Below, piece by piece: positions 51,119 to 59,642 of a DNA stretch of 64,000 nucleotides; position 1 is the first letter of the stretch, and every line of letters starts with the position of its first letter. The DNA comes from Burkholderiales bacterium. GTDB taxonomy: Bacteria; Pseudomonadota; Gammaproteobacteria; Burkholderiales; SG8-41. The notes beneath the pieces are model-generated. The model ran no database searches. It had not been told where the DNA came from and saw nothing but the letters and a program-made list of their open reading frames with translations. The stretch covers positions 226,110-290,109 of the forward strand of contig DATAJS010000005.1 of assembly GCA_036262035.1 (NCBI GenBank), in the 5' to 3' direction. Made by a program: the position numbers and the translations under genes.

Positions 51119-53622
51119 GCCAGGCCATCCGCGTACTGCATCTCGAGGACAGCCCCGTCGATGCCGACCTGATCGGCCGGCGTCTGCGCGAGGCCTATCC
51201 CGACAGCGACATCACGTGGGTCGAGGAGCGCGAGGGCTACGAGAAGTGCCTCTCCGGCGACCGCTTCGACGTCATCCTCTGCGACTACAACCTCGCCGGC
51301 TACGACGGCCTCGCGGCGCTGCGCAAGGCGCACGAGCTGCAGCCGGGCGTGCCGGTCATCATGGTCACCGGCACGCTCGACGAGGACCAGGCGGTGGAAT
51401 GCGTGCGCGCCGACGCCACCGACTACGTCCTGAAGTCGCGGCTGCAGCGGCTGGCCCCCGCGGTCGCCCGCGCGCTGCGCGAGACGCTCGAGCAGCGCGA
51501 GCGCCAGCAGGCCGAGAACCTCCTGCGCCAGAGCGAGCGGCGGCTCCAGCTCGCTCTCGAAGCCTCCGAAGTCTCGGTGTGGGAGTTCGACATCGAGTCG
51601 GGCCACGTCGCGTTCTCGCGCGAGCTCGGGCCTTTCCTCGGCTACGGCCCTAGCGAGGTGCCGGCGCGCATCGATACGTGGGAGGCGCTGGTGCATCCCG
51701 ACGACGTCAAGCGCCTGCGCGTCGCGCTCGCCCGGCACTACCGCGGCGAGACGCCGCGCCTTTCGATCGAGTACCGCATCCGCGCCAAGGACGGCGAGTG
51801 GCGCTGGCTGCAGACCGTCGGGCGCACCGTGCGGCGCGACGCGAACGGCCGCGCGATGCTCATGTCCGGGACGCACCACGACGTCACCGAGCGCCGCCGC
51901 GCGGGCGAGATGCTGCGGCTGCAGGAGCTCGCCATCGACGCCGCCACCAACGCGATCCTCATCGTCGACGCGCGCAGCGCCGATCTGCCGGTGGTGCACG
52001 TCAACCGCGCGTTCGAGCGCATCACCGGCTATCGCCCCGACGAAGTGATCGGCCGCAACTGCCGTTTCCTCCAGCGCGAGGACCGCGACCAGCCCGATCT
52101 CGACCGGCTGAGGGTAGCGATCGCCGCGGGCACCGAGGCCGCGGTGCTGCTGCGCAACTACCGCAAGGACGGCACGCTCTTCTGGAACAACCTGCGCATC
52201 TCGCCGCTGCGCAACGACGAAGGCGTGGTCACCCATTTCGTCGGCGTGCAGAGCGACGTCAGCGAATTGAAGCAGTACGAGGCCGAGCTCGAGTACCGGG
52301 CCAACTACGATTCGCTCACCGCCCTTGCGAACAAGAACCTGCTCAACGATCGCCTCGATCACGCGATCTCGCTCACCGACCGCTCGCACCGCAAGTTCGC
52401 CCTGCTCTACCTCGACCTCGACCGCTTCAAGATCATCAACGACAGCCTGGGGCACGCGAGCGGCGACGCGCTGCTGAAGACCATCGCCCAGCGGCTGCGC
52501 ACCTGCGTGCGCGAGTCCGATACCGTCGCACGCCTGTCGGGCGACGAGTTCGCGGTGGTGCTGAACGAGGTGGAGAACACCGCCGCGATCGCGACCATCG
52601 CGCAGAAGATCCTGACCGAGGTCGACCAGCCGGTCGCGATCGACAGCCGCGACGTGTTCACCTCGGCGAGCATCGGGGTGTGCATCTTCCCCGACGACGG
52701 GAACAACCGCGAGGAGCTGCTCAAGCACGCCGACACCGCGATGTACCGCGCGAAACAGGCCGGCCGCAACCAGGTGTGCTTCTACACGCCGGACTTCAAC
52801 GCCGACGCGCTCGAGCGCCTGCAGCTCGAAGCCGACCTGCGCCGCGCGGTCGCGATGCACGAGTTCGAGCTGCATTACCAGCCGCGCATCGATCTCGACA
52901 GCGGGCGCATCACTTCGGTCGAGGCGCTGATCCGCTGGCGCCGCGCCGCGGGTGGCGCGCTCGTGCCGCCGATGCAGTTCATCCCGATCGCGGAAGAGAC
53001 CGGCCTCATCGTGCCGATCGGCGAATGGGTGCTGCGCACCGCATGCCGGCAGATGCGCGCGTGGCGCGATGCCGGCTTCGCCGACCTGCGCGTCGCGGTG
53101 AACCTGTCGCCGCGGCAGTTCAGGCAGCCGGGGATCGTGAACACGATCGGCGCCGTCCTCGAGGAAAGCGGCCTCGAAAGCCGCCACCTCGAGCTCGAGA
53201 TCACCGAGTCGGTCGCCATGCACGATCCCGCCGCGACGCAGAACGTGCTCGAGAAGCTCTCGGGCATCGGCGTGTCGCACGCGATCGACGACTTCGGCAC
53301 CGGCTACTCGTCGCTCGCGTACCTCAAGCGCTTCCCCATCGATTTCCTGAAGATCGACCAGTCGTTCGTGCAGGGCGTGCCGCACGACTCCGACGACGCG
53401 AACATCGTGCGCTCGATCATCGCGCTCGGCCGCAGCCTCGAAGTGACCCTGATCGCCGAAGGCGTGGAGACCGAGGCGCAGAGCGATTTCCTCCACGCGC
53501 AGGGCTGCCACGAGATCCAGGGATTCCTGGTCTCGAAACCGAAACCGCCGGCAGAGCTGGAGGAGATGCTGAGGGAGTCGGCGGGGATGGCGAAGACGGC
53601 GAGCGAGGCGCTGAAATCGTGA
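51115..53622 (+). CDS. REC-PAS-LOV-GGDEF-EAL cyclic-di-GMP protein
   Basis: 835 residues. Receiver 1-125 with phospho-Asp57; PAS with PAC at about 140-260; LOV domain at about 270-385 with photoactive Cys316 in GRNCRFLQ, NYRKDGTLFWNN and FVGVQSDVSE including the conserved glutamine; GGDEF at about 395-555 with active site SGDEF (475-479) and an RxxD inhibitory site at 466-469; EAL at about 570-820 with EAL at 603-605, NLSPRQF, ELEITES and DDFGTGYSSL. It probably makes or degrades c-di-GMP in response to blue light and to the coupled kinase. Both catalytic domains look competent. Confidence 0.94.
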   Translation: MSQAIRVLHLEDSPVDADLIGRRLREAYPDSDITWVEEREGYEKCLSGDRFDVILCDYNLAGYDGLAALRKAHELQPGVPVIMVTGTLDEDQAVECVRADATDYVLKSRLQRLAPAVARALRETLEQRERQQAENLLRQSERRLQLALEASEVSVWEFDIESGHVAFSRELGPFLGYGPSEVPARIDTWEALVHPDDVKRLRVALARHYRGETPRLSIEYRIRAKDGEWRWLQTVGRTVRRDANGRAMLMSGTHHDVTERRRAGEMLRLQELAIDAATNAILIVDARSADLPVVHVNRAFERITGYRPDEVIGRNCRFLQREDRDQPDLDRLRVAIAAGTEAAVLLRNYRKDGTLFWNNLRISPLRNDEGVVTHFVGVQSDVSELKQYEAELEYRANYDSLTALANKNLLNDRLDHAISLTDRSHRKFALLYLDLDRFKIINDSLGHASGDALLKTIAQRLRTCVRESDTVARLSGDEFAVVLNEVENTAAIATIAQKILTEVDQPVAIDSRDVFTSASIGVCIFPDDGNNREELLKHADTAMYRAKQAGRNQVCFYTPDFNADALERLQLEADLRRAVAMHEFELHYQPRIDLDSGRITSVEALIRWRRAAGGALVPPMQFIPIAEETGLIVPIGEWVLRTACRQMRAWRDAGFADLRVAVNLSPRQFRQPGIVNTIGAVLEESGLESRHLELEITESVAMHDPAATQNVLEKLSGIGVSHAIDDFGTGYSSLAYLKRFPIDFLKIDQSFVQGVPHDSDDANIVRSIIALGRSLEVTLIAEGVETEAQSDFLHAQGCHEIQGFLVSKPKPPAELEEMLRESAGMAKTASEALKS

Positions 53623-53681
53623 GCGATGAGGTGATGAGGTGATGAGCCAGTCCGGTCACTTCATCACTTCATCACCTTCCT

Positions 53682-56309
53682 TCACGCTTCGGCCACGTTA
53701 GTGGACGAAGCCTCGGTCAGCAGCACCGTCGCCTCCGCCCACGGCACCGGCGCGCTGAAGTAATAGCCTTGCACTTCGTCGCAGCCCAGCCTGCGTAACA
53801 GCTCGAACTGCGGCCGCGTCTCGACACCTTCGGCGATGACGGTGAGGTGGAGGGTGCGCGCCATCGCGATGATGGCGTCGGTGATCGCCATGTTGCCCGC
53901 ATCGCCCGGAAGGTCGGAGATGAACGAGCGATCGATCTTGAGCGTGTCGATGGGGAAGCGCTTCAGGTGCGCGAGCGAGGAATAGCCGGTGCCGAAATCG
54001 TCCATCGCGATGCGCACGCCGAGCTCTTTCAGCTCCTCGATCACCGCCGCGGCGCCCGCGGGATCGTGCATGACCATGCTCTCGGTGATCTCGAGCTCCA
54101 GGTACGAAGGCCGGCAGCCGCTCGATTCCAGCACGCGCAGCGTGTCCTTCACCAGCCCCGCGTGCAGGAACTGGCGCGGCGAGAGGTTGACCGCGATGCG
54201 CGGCGGCGCGATGTGCTTGGCCTGCCATTCGCGGTGCGCCCTGCACGCGGTGTGCAACACCCAGTCGCCGAGCGGGACGATGAGCCCGTTCTCTTCGGCG
54301 ATGCGGATGAACCGCGCCGGCGGCAGCACGCCGAGCTGCGGATGGCGCCAGCGCACCAGCGCCTCCATGCCGACGATGCGCCCGGTGCACGCTTCGATCT
54401 GCGGCTGGTAATAGAGCTCGAGCTCGTCGCGCTCGATCGCGCGCCGCAGCCCCGACTCCAGCGACAGCCGCTCGATCGCGTCGTTGGAAAGATGCGCCGA
54501 GTAGAACTCGAAGCCGTTGCGGCCTCGCTCCTTCGCGCGATACATCGCGATGTCGGCGTTCTTGAGCAGCGTCTCGGGATTGCTCCCGTCCTGCGGATAC
54601 GCGGACACGCCGATGCTCGCGGTCACGCGATATTCCTTGCCGCCGATCATGAACGCCGCGGCGAGGGCGTCGATCAGCTTCTGGCTGACGCTGCCGACGT
54701 ACACCGGGTCGTCCACTTCCTCGAGCAGCACGACGAACTCGTCGCCGCCGAGGCGCGCCACGGTGTCGCCCGCGCGCAGGCTGTCGGTGAGCCGCCGCGA
54801 ACATTCGCCCAGGACGTAATCCCCCGCTTCGTGACCGAGCGTGTCGTTGATCAGCTTGAAGCGGTCGAGGTCGATGAAGAGCACCGCGAGCGTGCGCGCA
54901 TGACGCTCGGCGTTCGCGATCGCGGAGGCGAGCCGCTCGCTGAACATCGCGCGGTTGGGCAGCTTCGTCAGCGCGTCGTGCATCGCCATGAACTTGACCG
55001 CTTCCTCGGCCTGCGTGCGCACGAGGTATTGCCCGACTTCGCTCCCGATCGCTTCGGCGATGTTGACGAGCACCGGGTTGGGGTCGCCCGCGTCGCGGTG
55101 GAAGAACTCCATGACGCCCAGCGCGTGGCTCCCGCGCAGGAGCGGGAAGGCGAAGCCCGCGTGCAGGCCGGCCTCGACCGCGTGCGCCTTGCGCCTGAAA
55201 TCGCTGGCAGCGCCGATGTCGGTGATCCACACCGGCTTCTTGGCCCAGAACGCGCGGCTCGCCAGACCGGTGCCGTCGGGGCGCGGCTCGAGCTCGGTGC
55301 GCGCGATCGCCGCGTCGAAGTCGCGGATCGCCGGGCCGTCGCCCGCCCAGCTCTCCGCCCGATGCAGCAACCCGGTCCGGGCGTCCCAATGCCAGCGCAC
55401 GCCGTAGTGCCAGCCGAGACCGGTGCAGATCGTGCGCAGCACGGTCGTCATCGCTTCCGGGACGCTCGCGGCTTCGGCGAGCGCGCGCGTCACCGCGTGC
55501 TCCATCGCCTGCCGCTGCTCGGCCTGCTTGCGCTCGGTGATGTCGACGATGGTCCCGATCATGCCGTCGATCGCGTCCAGCCCGGCATACGGCGCCCGGT
55601 AGCAGATCACCTCCCGCACACGGCCGTCGGCCGCGGGGAGCGGGCATTCGTGCGTCTGCGCGTCGGAACAGAGCAGGGCATCGCACCAGTCCGCGATCGC
55701 GGGCGCGTGCGGGAAGAGCTCGCGCGCGGTCCTGCCGACCGCGACCGTGCGATCGATCGCGAAGAACGCTTCCCACGCCTTGTTCACGCCGCGATAGCGG
55801 CCGTTCGCGCCCATGAGGAACACCGGGTTCGGGAGCGCCTCGATCATGCCCTGCGTCATCCGCTCCGCTTCGGTCCGCCGCGCCTCGCGAGTCATCAGCC
55901 AGAGCTCGACGAACACGCGGACCTTGGTGCGCAGGATCTCGGGGATCGCGGGCGTGACGATGCAGTCGACGGCGCCGAGCGAGTAACCCTTCGCCTGCTC
56001 CATCGCCTCGGCGTACGCGGTGAGGAAGATGATCGGGGTGTGCGCGGTCCTGGGACGCTCGCGGATGTAGCGCGCGGTCTCGAAGCCGTCCATGCCGGGC
56101 ATGTTGACGTCGAGCAGCACGACGGCGAACTCGCGCTCGAGCAGGTGCTTCAGCGCCTCGTGTCCCGAGCGCGCGGTGACGACGTTCTGGCCCAGCTCCT
56201 CCAGCATGCTTTCGAGCACCAGGAGGTTCGCGGGCCGGTCGTCGACGATGAGTATGTTGGCCCGGTCAGTCCAGAGACCCGCCGGCTCGCCTTTCGTATT
56301 GCTCGTCAC
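53682..56309 (-). CDS. REC-PAS-GAF-GGDEF-EAL cyclic-di-GMP protein
   Basis: 875 residues from the GTG at 56309 (GAGGAAGG six nt upstream; the frame reaches 56384 without ribosome site). Receiver 1-140 with Asp67 (LLDVNMPGMDG), but the conserved lysine before proline is a threonine (CIVTPAIPEIL), so phospho-signalling may be altered. PAS at about 155-270, GAF at about 280-430 (GLGWHYGVRWHWD), canonical LGGDEF near 550, and EAL with MEALVRWRHP, NLSPRQF, ELEITES and DDFGTGYSSLAHLKRFPID. It is convergent with the LOV protein gene. Both output domains look active. Confidence 0.93.
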   Translation of the reverse strand: MTSNTKGEPAGLWTDRANILIVDDRPANLLVLESMLEELGQNVVTARSGHEALKHLLEREFAVVLLDVNMPGMDGFETARYIRERPRTAHTPIIFLTAYAEAMEQAKGYSLGAVDCIVTPAIPEILRTKVRVFVELWLMTREARRTEAERMTQGMIEALPNPVFLMGANGRYRGVNKAWEAFFAIDRTVAVGRTARELFPHAPAIADWCDALLCSDAQTHECPLPAADGRVREVICYRAPYAGLDAIDGMIGTIVDITERKQAEQRQAMEHAVTRALAEAASVPEAMTTVLRTICTGLGWHYGVRWHWDARTGLLHRAESWAGDGPAIRDFDAAIARTELEPRPDGTGLASRAFWAKKPVWITDIGAASDFRRKAHAVEAGLHAGFAFPLLRGSHALGVMEFFHRDAGDPNPVLVNIAEAIGSEVGQYLVRTQAEEAVKFMAMHDALTKLPNRAMFSERLASAIANAERHARTLAVLFIDLDRFKLINDTLGHEAGDYVLGECSRRLTDSLRAGDTVARLGGDEFVVLLEEVDDPVYVGSVSQKLIDALAAAFMIGGKEYRVTASIGVSAYPQDGSNPETLLKNADIAMYRAKERGRNGFEFYSAHLSNDAIERLSLESGLRRAIERDELELYYQPQIEACTGRIVGMEALVRWRHPQLGVLPPARFIRIAEENGLIVPLGDWVLHTACRAHREWQAKHIAPPRIAVNLSPRQFLHAGLVKDTLRVLESSGCRPSYLELEITESMVMHDPAGAAAVIEELKELGVRIAMDDFGTGYSSLAHLKRFPIDTLKIDRSFISDLPGDAGNMAITDAIIAMARTLHLTVIAEGVETRPQFELLRRLGCDEVQGYYFSAPVPWAEATVLLTEASSTNVAEA

Positions 56310-56483
56310 TGCGCCTTCCTCTCCACGCGGCGTCGGGCTGGAAACCTTTCCGCCCGATCTGTATCGAACCCATGGCCGATGCAACGCCCATGCCGTCGCG
56401 GCGCCCGTTGGAGCTCAACGCGTGACATTCCGCACGAAGCGATGCGAGATTCGGCATATAAAGTGCTCGATAATCCGACTCCT

Positions 56484-57026
56484 ATGCACCGTTCCCCCGC
56501 GTCCAGGCTTCGCGCGGCCGCAGTCGTCGCTGCCGCGGCGTTCGCTTTCTGTGGCGCATTCGTTCCTGACCGCGTGGCGTTCATCGCCGCCGCGCACGCC
56601 GCGGAACCGTCCAAATCCGCGCCGCGCACCAAAAAAGCACGCGCCCCGCGCGATACGCCTTTCGGCCGCGAAGGCGACCCGAAGAAGGCGACGCGCACGG
56701 TTCGCATCGAGCTCTCCGACACGATGCGCTACTTCCCGGACCACGTGACGGTGAGGAAAGGCCAGACCGTGCGCTTCAACCTGAAGAACTCGGGCGAGCT
56801 GCCGCACGAGATGGTGATCGGCACGATGGACGATCTGAAGAAGCATGCCGCGACGATGCGCAAGCACGCGGCGACAGACCCCGAGGATGCCAACATGGCG
56901 CACGTCGAGCCCGGCCGCAGCGGCCGCATCGTGTGGCAATTCACCCGGGCGGGGGAGTTTTACTACGGGTGCCTGGTGCCGGGGCACTTCGAGGCGGGGA
57001 TGATCGGGACGATCGTTGTTCGATAG
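56484..57026 (+). CDS. Exported cupredoxin-domain protein
   Basis: 180-residue protein with a hydrophobic export segment (AAAVVAAAAFAFCGAFV ... AAAHAAEP) and a basic linker (KSAPRTKKARAPRDTP). A single cupredoxin domain of about 105 residues follows: TVRIELSDTMRYFPDHVTVRKGQTVRFNLKNSG, then the type 1 copper ligands His in LPHEMVIG, and Cys, His and Met in YYGCLVPGHFEAGMIGTI. It is likely a periplasmic copper or electron-transfer protein. The stop is inside a foldback and is followed by the third palindromic element. Confidence 0.88.
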   Translation: MHRSPASRLRAAAVVAAAAFAFCGAFVPDRVAFIAAAHAAEPSKSAPRTKKARAPRDTPFGREGDPKKATRTVRIELSDTMRYFPDHVTVRKGQTVRFNLKNSGELPHEMVIGTMDDLKKHAATMRKHAATDPEDANMAHVEPGRSGRIVWQFTRAGEFYYGCLVPGHFEAGMIGTIVVR

Positions 57027-57049
57027 CCTCGGGCTACCGAACAACGATC
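57011..57049 (+). other. Foldback straddling the cupredoxin gene stop codon
   Basis: Stem GATCGTTGTTCG / CGAACAACGATC (12 bp) continues past one A-C mismatch into TAGCC / GGCTA. The stop TAG (57024-57026) is in the upper stem. No T run. Confidence 0.8.
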
Positions 57050-57052
57050 CTG

Positions 57053-57105
57053 TTACGCCTCGGAGGGAAACCCATGGTTTCCCTCCGAGACCTCCTTTCC
57101 TTCAA
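57053..57105. repeat. Palindromic GGAGGGAAACC element, copy 3
   Basis: TTACGCC, CTCGGAGGGAAACC, CAT, GGTTTCCCTCCGAG, then ACCTCCTTTCCTTCAA on the plus strand. Its layout and orientation relative to the upstream gene equal those of copies 1 and 2. Confidence 0.85.
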
Positions 57106-57115
57106 CCCCGATCGG

Positions 57116-58003
57116 TCAACACTGCAGCATCGCCATCAGCGCCGGCACTTCTCCCGGCAGCTCGCGCGCGAGATAGCCGAAAGGCCCGATGCGCGCGGCG
57201 AGACGATCGCCGGCCCGCGCGTGGAGCGCGACGCCCCACGCCGCGGCCTGTTCGAGCGGAGCGCCGCGCGCCAGCAGCCCGGCGATCACGCCCGAAAGCA
57301 CGTCGCCCGAGCCCGAGGTCGCGAGCCCCGGATTGCCGGCGCTGTTGCGCCAGACGCGCGTGTCGGGCGTCGCGATGTGCGTGATCGCGCCTTTGAGCGC
57401 GACGACCGCGTTCCACCGGCCCGACGCGTCCACCGCGGCCGCGATCGGATCGCTCTCGATCTCGTCCTTCTCGCGCCCTTCGAGGCTCGCCATCTCCCCC
57501 GCGTGCGGCGTCAGCAGCACCGGGCTCGCGAAGCGGCCGCGCGCCTTCACCACGCCCATCGCGCCGGCATCGAGGACGACGCCGGCGTGCGCGAACGTCT
57601 CGAGCAGCGCGGCCGCGAGATCGCGGGTCGCGTCGACGTACGGCAGTCCCGGCCCGATCAGCACCGATTTCACGTGAGGCGCGATCTCTTCGAGCACGTC
57701 CATGCAATCGGGCTCGATGCTGCCGTCGTCGCGCTCGGGCAGCGCGAAGACGCGCGATTCCGGCACCGCCGTGCCGATCGATCGCGCGATGCTCTCGGGC
57801 GTGGCGATCGCGACCTTGCCCGCGCCCGCGCGCAACGCCGCGGTCGCGGCGAGCACCGCCGCGCCGATGATCTGACGGCATCCCGCTACGACGAGCACGC
57901 GCCCGCGCTCTTCCTTGTCGCCGTCGCGTTCCGGCAACGGCAGCGGCCACGCGCGTAAGGTCGCGTCGTCGAGCTCGACGACTTCGGCCTCGCCCGCGCT
58001 CAC
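57116..58003 (-). CDS. nnrD: NAD(P)H-hydrate dehydratase
   Basis: 295-residue ribokinase-fold enzyme that repairs hydrated NAD(P)H using ADP or ATP. Motifs: GRVLVVAGCRQIIGAAVLAATAALRAGAGKVAIATP near 35, VLIGPGL, VVLDAGAM, LLTPHAGEMASL, and the catalytic AGNPGLATSGSGDVLSGVIAGLLARG near 225. It is the stand-alone dehydratase, with no fused NnrE epimerase. It starts inside the stop of the upstream histidine phosphatase gene (4-nt overlap), the second gene in a leftward xthA-phosphatase-nnrD run. Confidence 0.93.
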   Translation of the reverse strand: MSAGEAEVVELDDATLRAWPLPLPERDGDKEERGRVLVVAGCRQIIGAAVLAATAALRAGAGKVAIATPESIARSIGTAVPESRVFALPERDDGSIEPDCMDVLEEIAPHVKSVLIGPGLPYVDATRDLAAALLETFAHAGVVLDAGAMGVVKARGRFASPVLLTPHAGEMASLEGREKDEIESDPIAAAVDASGRWNAVVALKGAITHIATPDTRVWRNSAGNPGLATSGSGDVLSGVIAGLLARGAPLEQAAAWGVALHARAGDRLAARIGPFGYLARELPGEVPALMAMLQC

Positions 58004-58779
58004 GGCTTCGGCGCCGCGGGAACGTCGGGCTCGGCGGTGACCGGCGCGCCCGCTTCGACCAGCGGCGCGACGAAGCTGACCAGCTTGCCGACGAGCTTGC
58101 CGTGCTTAGCCTTAGTGGCGTCGAACTCGTACGAGGTCACCGAGCAGTTCGGGATGTTGTGCGCGCGGTCGATGTCGAGTATCTGGCGCTCGTCGAGGCG
58201 CTCGAAGAGATAGCGGAAGCAGCTCACGGTCACCTGGTGCGCGACGATCAGCACGCGCTCGCACCGATACTCGCGCGTGATGGTGTCGATGACGTTGCGC
58301 AGCCGCAGGATCACGTCGCACCAGCTCTCCCCGCCCGGCGGCCTGAAATAGAACTTGCCGACGTGGCCTCGCTGCTCCGCGAGCTCGGGGTGCTTGGCGA
58401 CGATGCCGTGCTTGGTGAGCCGGTCGAGGATGCCGAACTCCTTTTCGCGCAGCCGCTCGTCGACGTTGAACGTGTCCGGATCGAGGCCCGCGGTCTCGAC
58501 GACGATGCGCGCGGTCTCGCGCGCCCGCACGTACGGCGAGCACAGCACGACGTTCGGCTGCGACGGCTCGGGCATCGCGCCGAACCAGCGTCCCAGCGCC
58601 CGCGCCTGCTCGCGGCCGAGGTCGGAGAGCGGCACGTCCATGTCGCGGAACGCGATGTCGATGTGGGGCAGACCGGCGGCCTCGGCGGCATCGCGCGCGA
58701 CGTTGCCGGCGCTCTGGCCGTGTCTCACGATCCAGATCGTCTGGGGCCACTTCTGGTTGACGTTGGTCGGCGTGTCCAT
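58000..58779 (-). CDS. Histidine phosphatase-family protein (phosphoglycerate mutase-like)
   Basis: 259-residue protein from the ATG at 58779; a TTG at 58800 would add seven residues but abuts the xthA stop. Catalytic motif TIWIVRHGQSAGNVARD at the N-terminus (RHG), LSDLGREQARALG, SPYVRARETA, REKEFGILDRLT, GGESWCDVILRLRN and the second histidine in VLIVAHQVTVSCFRYLF. The substrate may be a sugar phosphate or phosphoprotein; nothing is specific. The C-terminal 25 residues are Ala/Pro-rich. Confidence 0.88.
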   Translation of the reverse strand: MDTPTNVNQKWPQTIWIVRHGQSAGNVARDAAEAAGLPHIDIAFRDMDVPLSDLGREQARALGRWFGAMPEPSQPNVVLCSPYVRARETARIVVETAGLDPDTFNVDERLREKEFGILDRLTKHGIVAKHPELAEQRGHVGKFYFRPPGGESWCDVILRLRNVIDTITREYRCERVLIVAHQVTVSCFRYLFERLDERQILDIDRAHNIPNCSVTSYEFDATKAKHGKLVGKLVSFVAPLVEAGAPVTAEPDVPAAPKP

Positions 58780-58800
58780 CTTCGCGCGGCTTTCGAGCAA

Positions 58801-59577
58801 TTAGCTCGCCCGAAGAGCCACCCACGCCGGCGCGTGATCGCTCGCCCCTTCCCTGCCCCGCACCGCCTTGTCGACCCCGGCCGCTTCGAGACGCGGCGCG
58901 ATGGCCGCGGAGAGCAGCAGGTGGTCGATGCGCAGGCCCGCGTCGCGCTCCCAGCGCTTGCGCATGTAGTCCCAGAACGTGTACATCGGCTCGTTCGGAT
59001 GCACAGCGCGTATCGCGTCGACCCAGCCCTGGGCGAGCAGGCGGCTGTAGGCCGCACGAGGCTCGGGCTGGAGCAGCGCGTTTTTGCCGTACGAATTCTT
59101 GGCGTAGATGTCGAAGTCGGTCGGCACCACGTTGTAATCGCCCGCGAGCACGACCGGCAGGCCCGACGCGTACAGCGACGCCGCGTGCGCGTTGAAGCGC
59201 TCCATCCACGCGAGCTTGTAGTCGAACTTCGGCCCCGGCTGCGGGTTGCCGTTCGGCGCGTAGAGGCAGCCGACCAGCACGCCGCTCACCGCCGCTTCGA
59301 GGTAGCGCGGCTGCTTGTCGGCGGGGTCGCCGGGAAGCTCGCGGCGGCTCTCGATCGGCTCGGCGTCGCGCGCGAGGATCGCCACGCCGTTCCAGCCGTT
59401 CACGCCGCGATACACCGCGCCGTAACCCGCCTTCTCGATCGCCGCGCGCGGAAACGTCGAGTCCGGCGTCTTCGTCTCCTGCAGGCACACGACGTCGGGC
59501 GTGGCTTCGCCCAGCCAGTCCAGCAGGTTGGCGAGCCGCTTGTTGACGTTGTTGACGTTGAACGTGGCGATTTTCAT
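58801..59577 (-). CDS. xthA: Exodeoxyribonuclease III
   Basis: 258-residue AP endonuclease/3'-5' exonuclease for base-excision repair. The start MKIATFNVNNVNKRLANLLDWL is the family opening. Active-site residues appear in order: CLQETKT (metal Glu), YLEAAV/LYAPNGNP, GDYNVVPTDFDIY (Asp/Asn pair), RIDHLLLS and SDHAPAW (catalytic Asp-His). The length matches E. coli XthA. It is the first gene of the leftward run and is divergent from the SAF-domain dehydrogenase gene. Confidence 0.96.
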   Translation of the reverse strand: MKIATFNVNNVNKRLANLLDWLGEATPDVVCLQETKTPDSTFPRAAIEKAGYGAVYRGVNGWNGVAILARDAEPIESRRELPGDPADKQPRYLEAAVSGVLVGCLYAPNGNPQPGPKFDYKLAWMERFNAHAASLYASGLPVVLAGDYNVVPTDFDIYAKNSYGKNALLQPEPRAAYSRLLAQGWVDAIRAVHPNEPMYTFWDYMRKRWERDAGLRIDHLLLSAAIAPRLEAAGVDKAVRGREGASDHAPAWVALRAS

Positions 59578-59642
59578 CGGGGCGTATCGATTCAGGGACT
59601 GCGGTAAGCTGCCAGTTTCGACCGAACGACGCAGAGCAAGCC

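Noticed and set aside
53847-56483. Plus-strand open frame opposite the GGDEF-EAL gene leading into the cupredoxin gene
   Set aside because: Only the last part from 56484 has a start and a signal peptide; the rest is antisense to well-defined domains.
57053-57105. Integron attC site as an explanation for the palindromic element
   Set aside because: It is downstream of genes and palindromic, but no GTTRRRY core or paired simple sites fit, and the three copies are far apart with ordinary chromosomal genes between.
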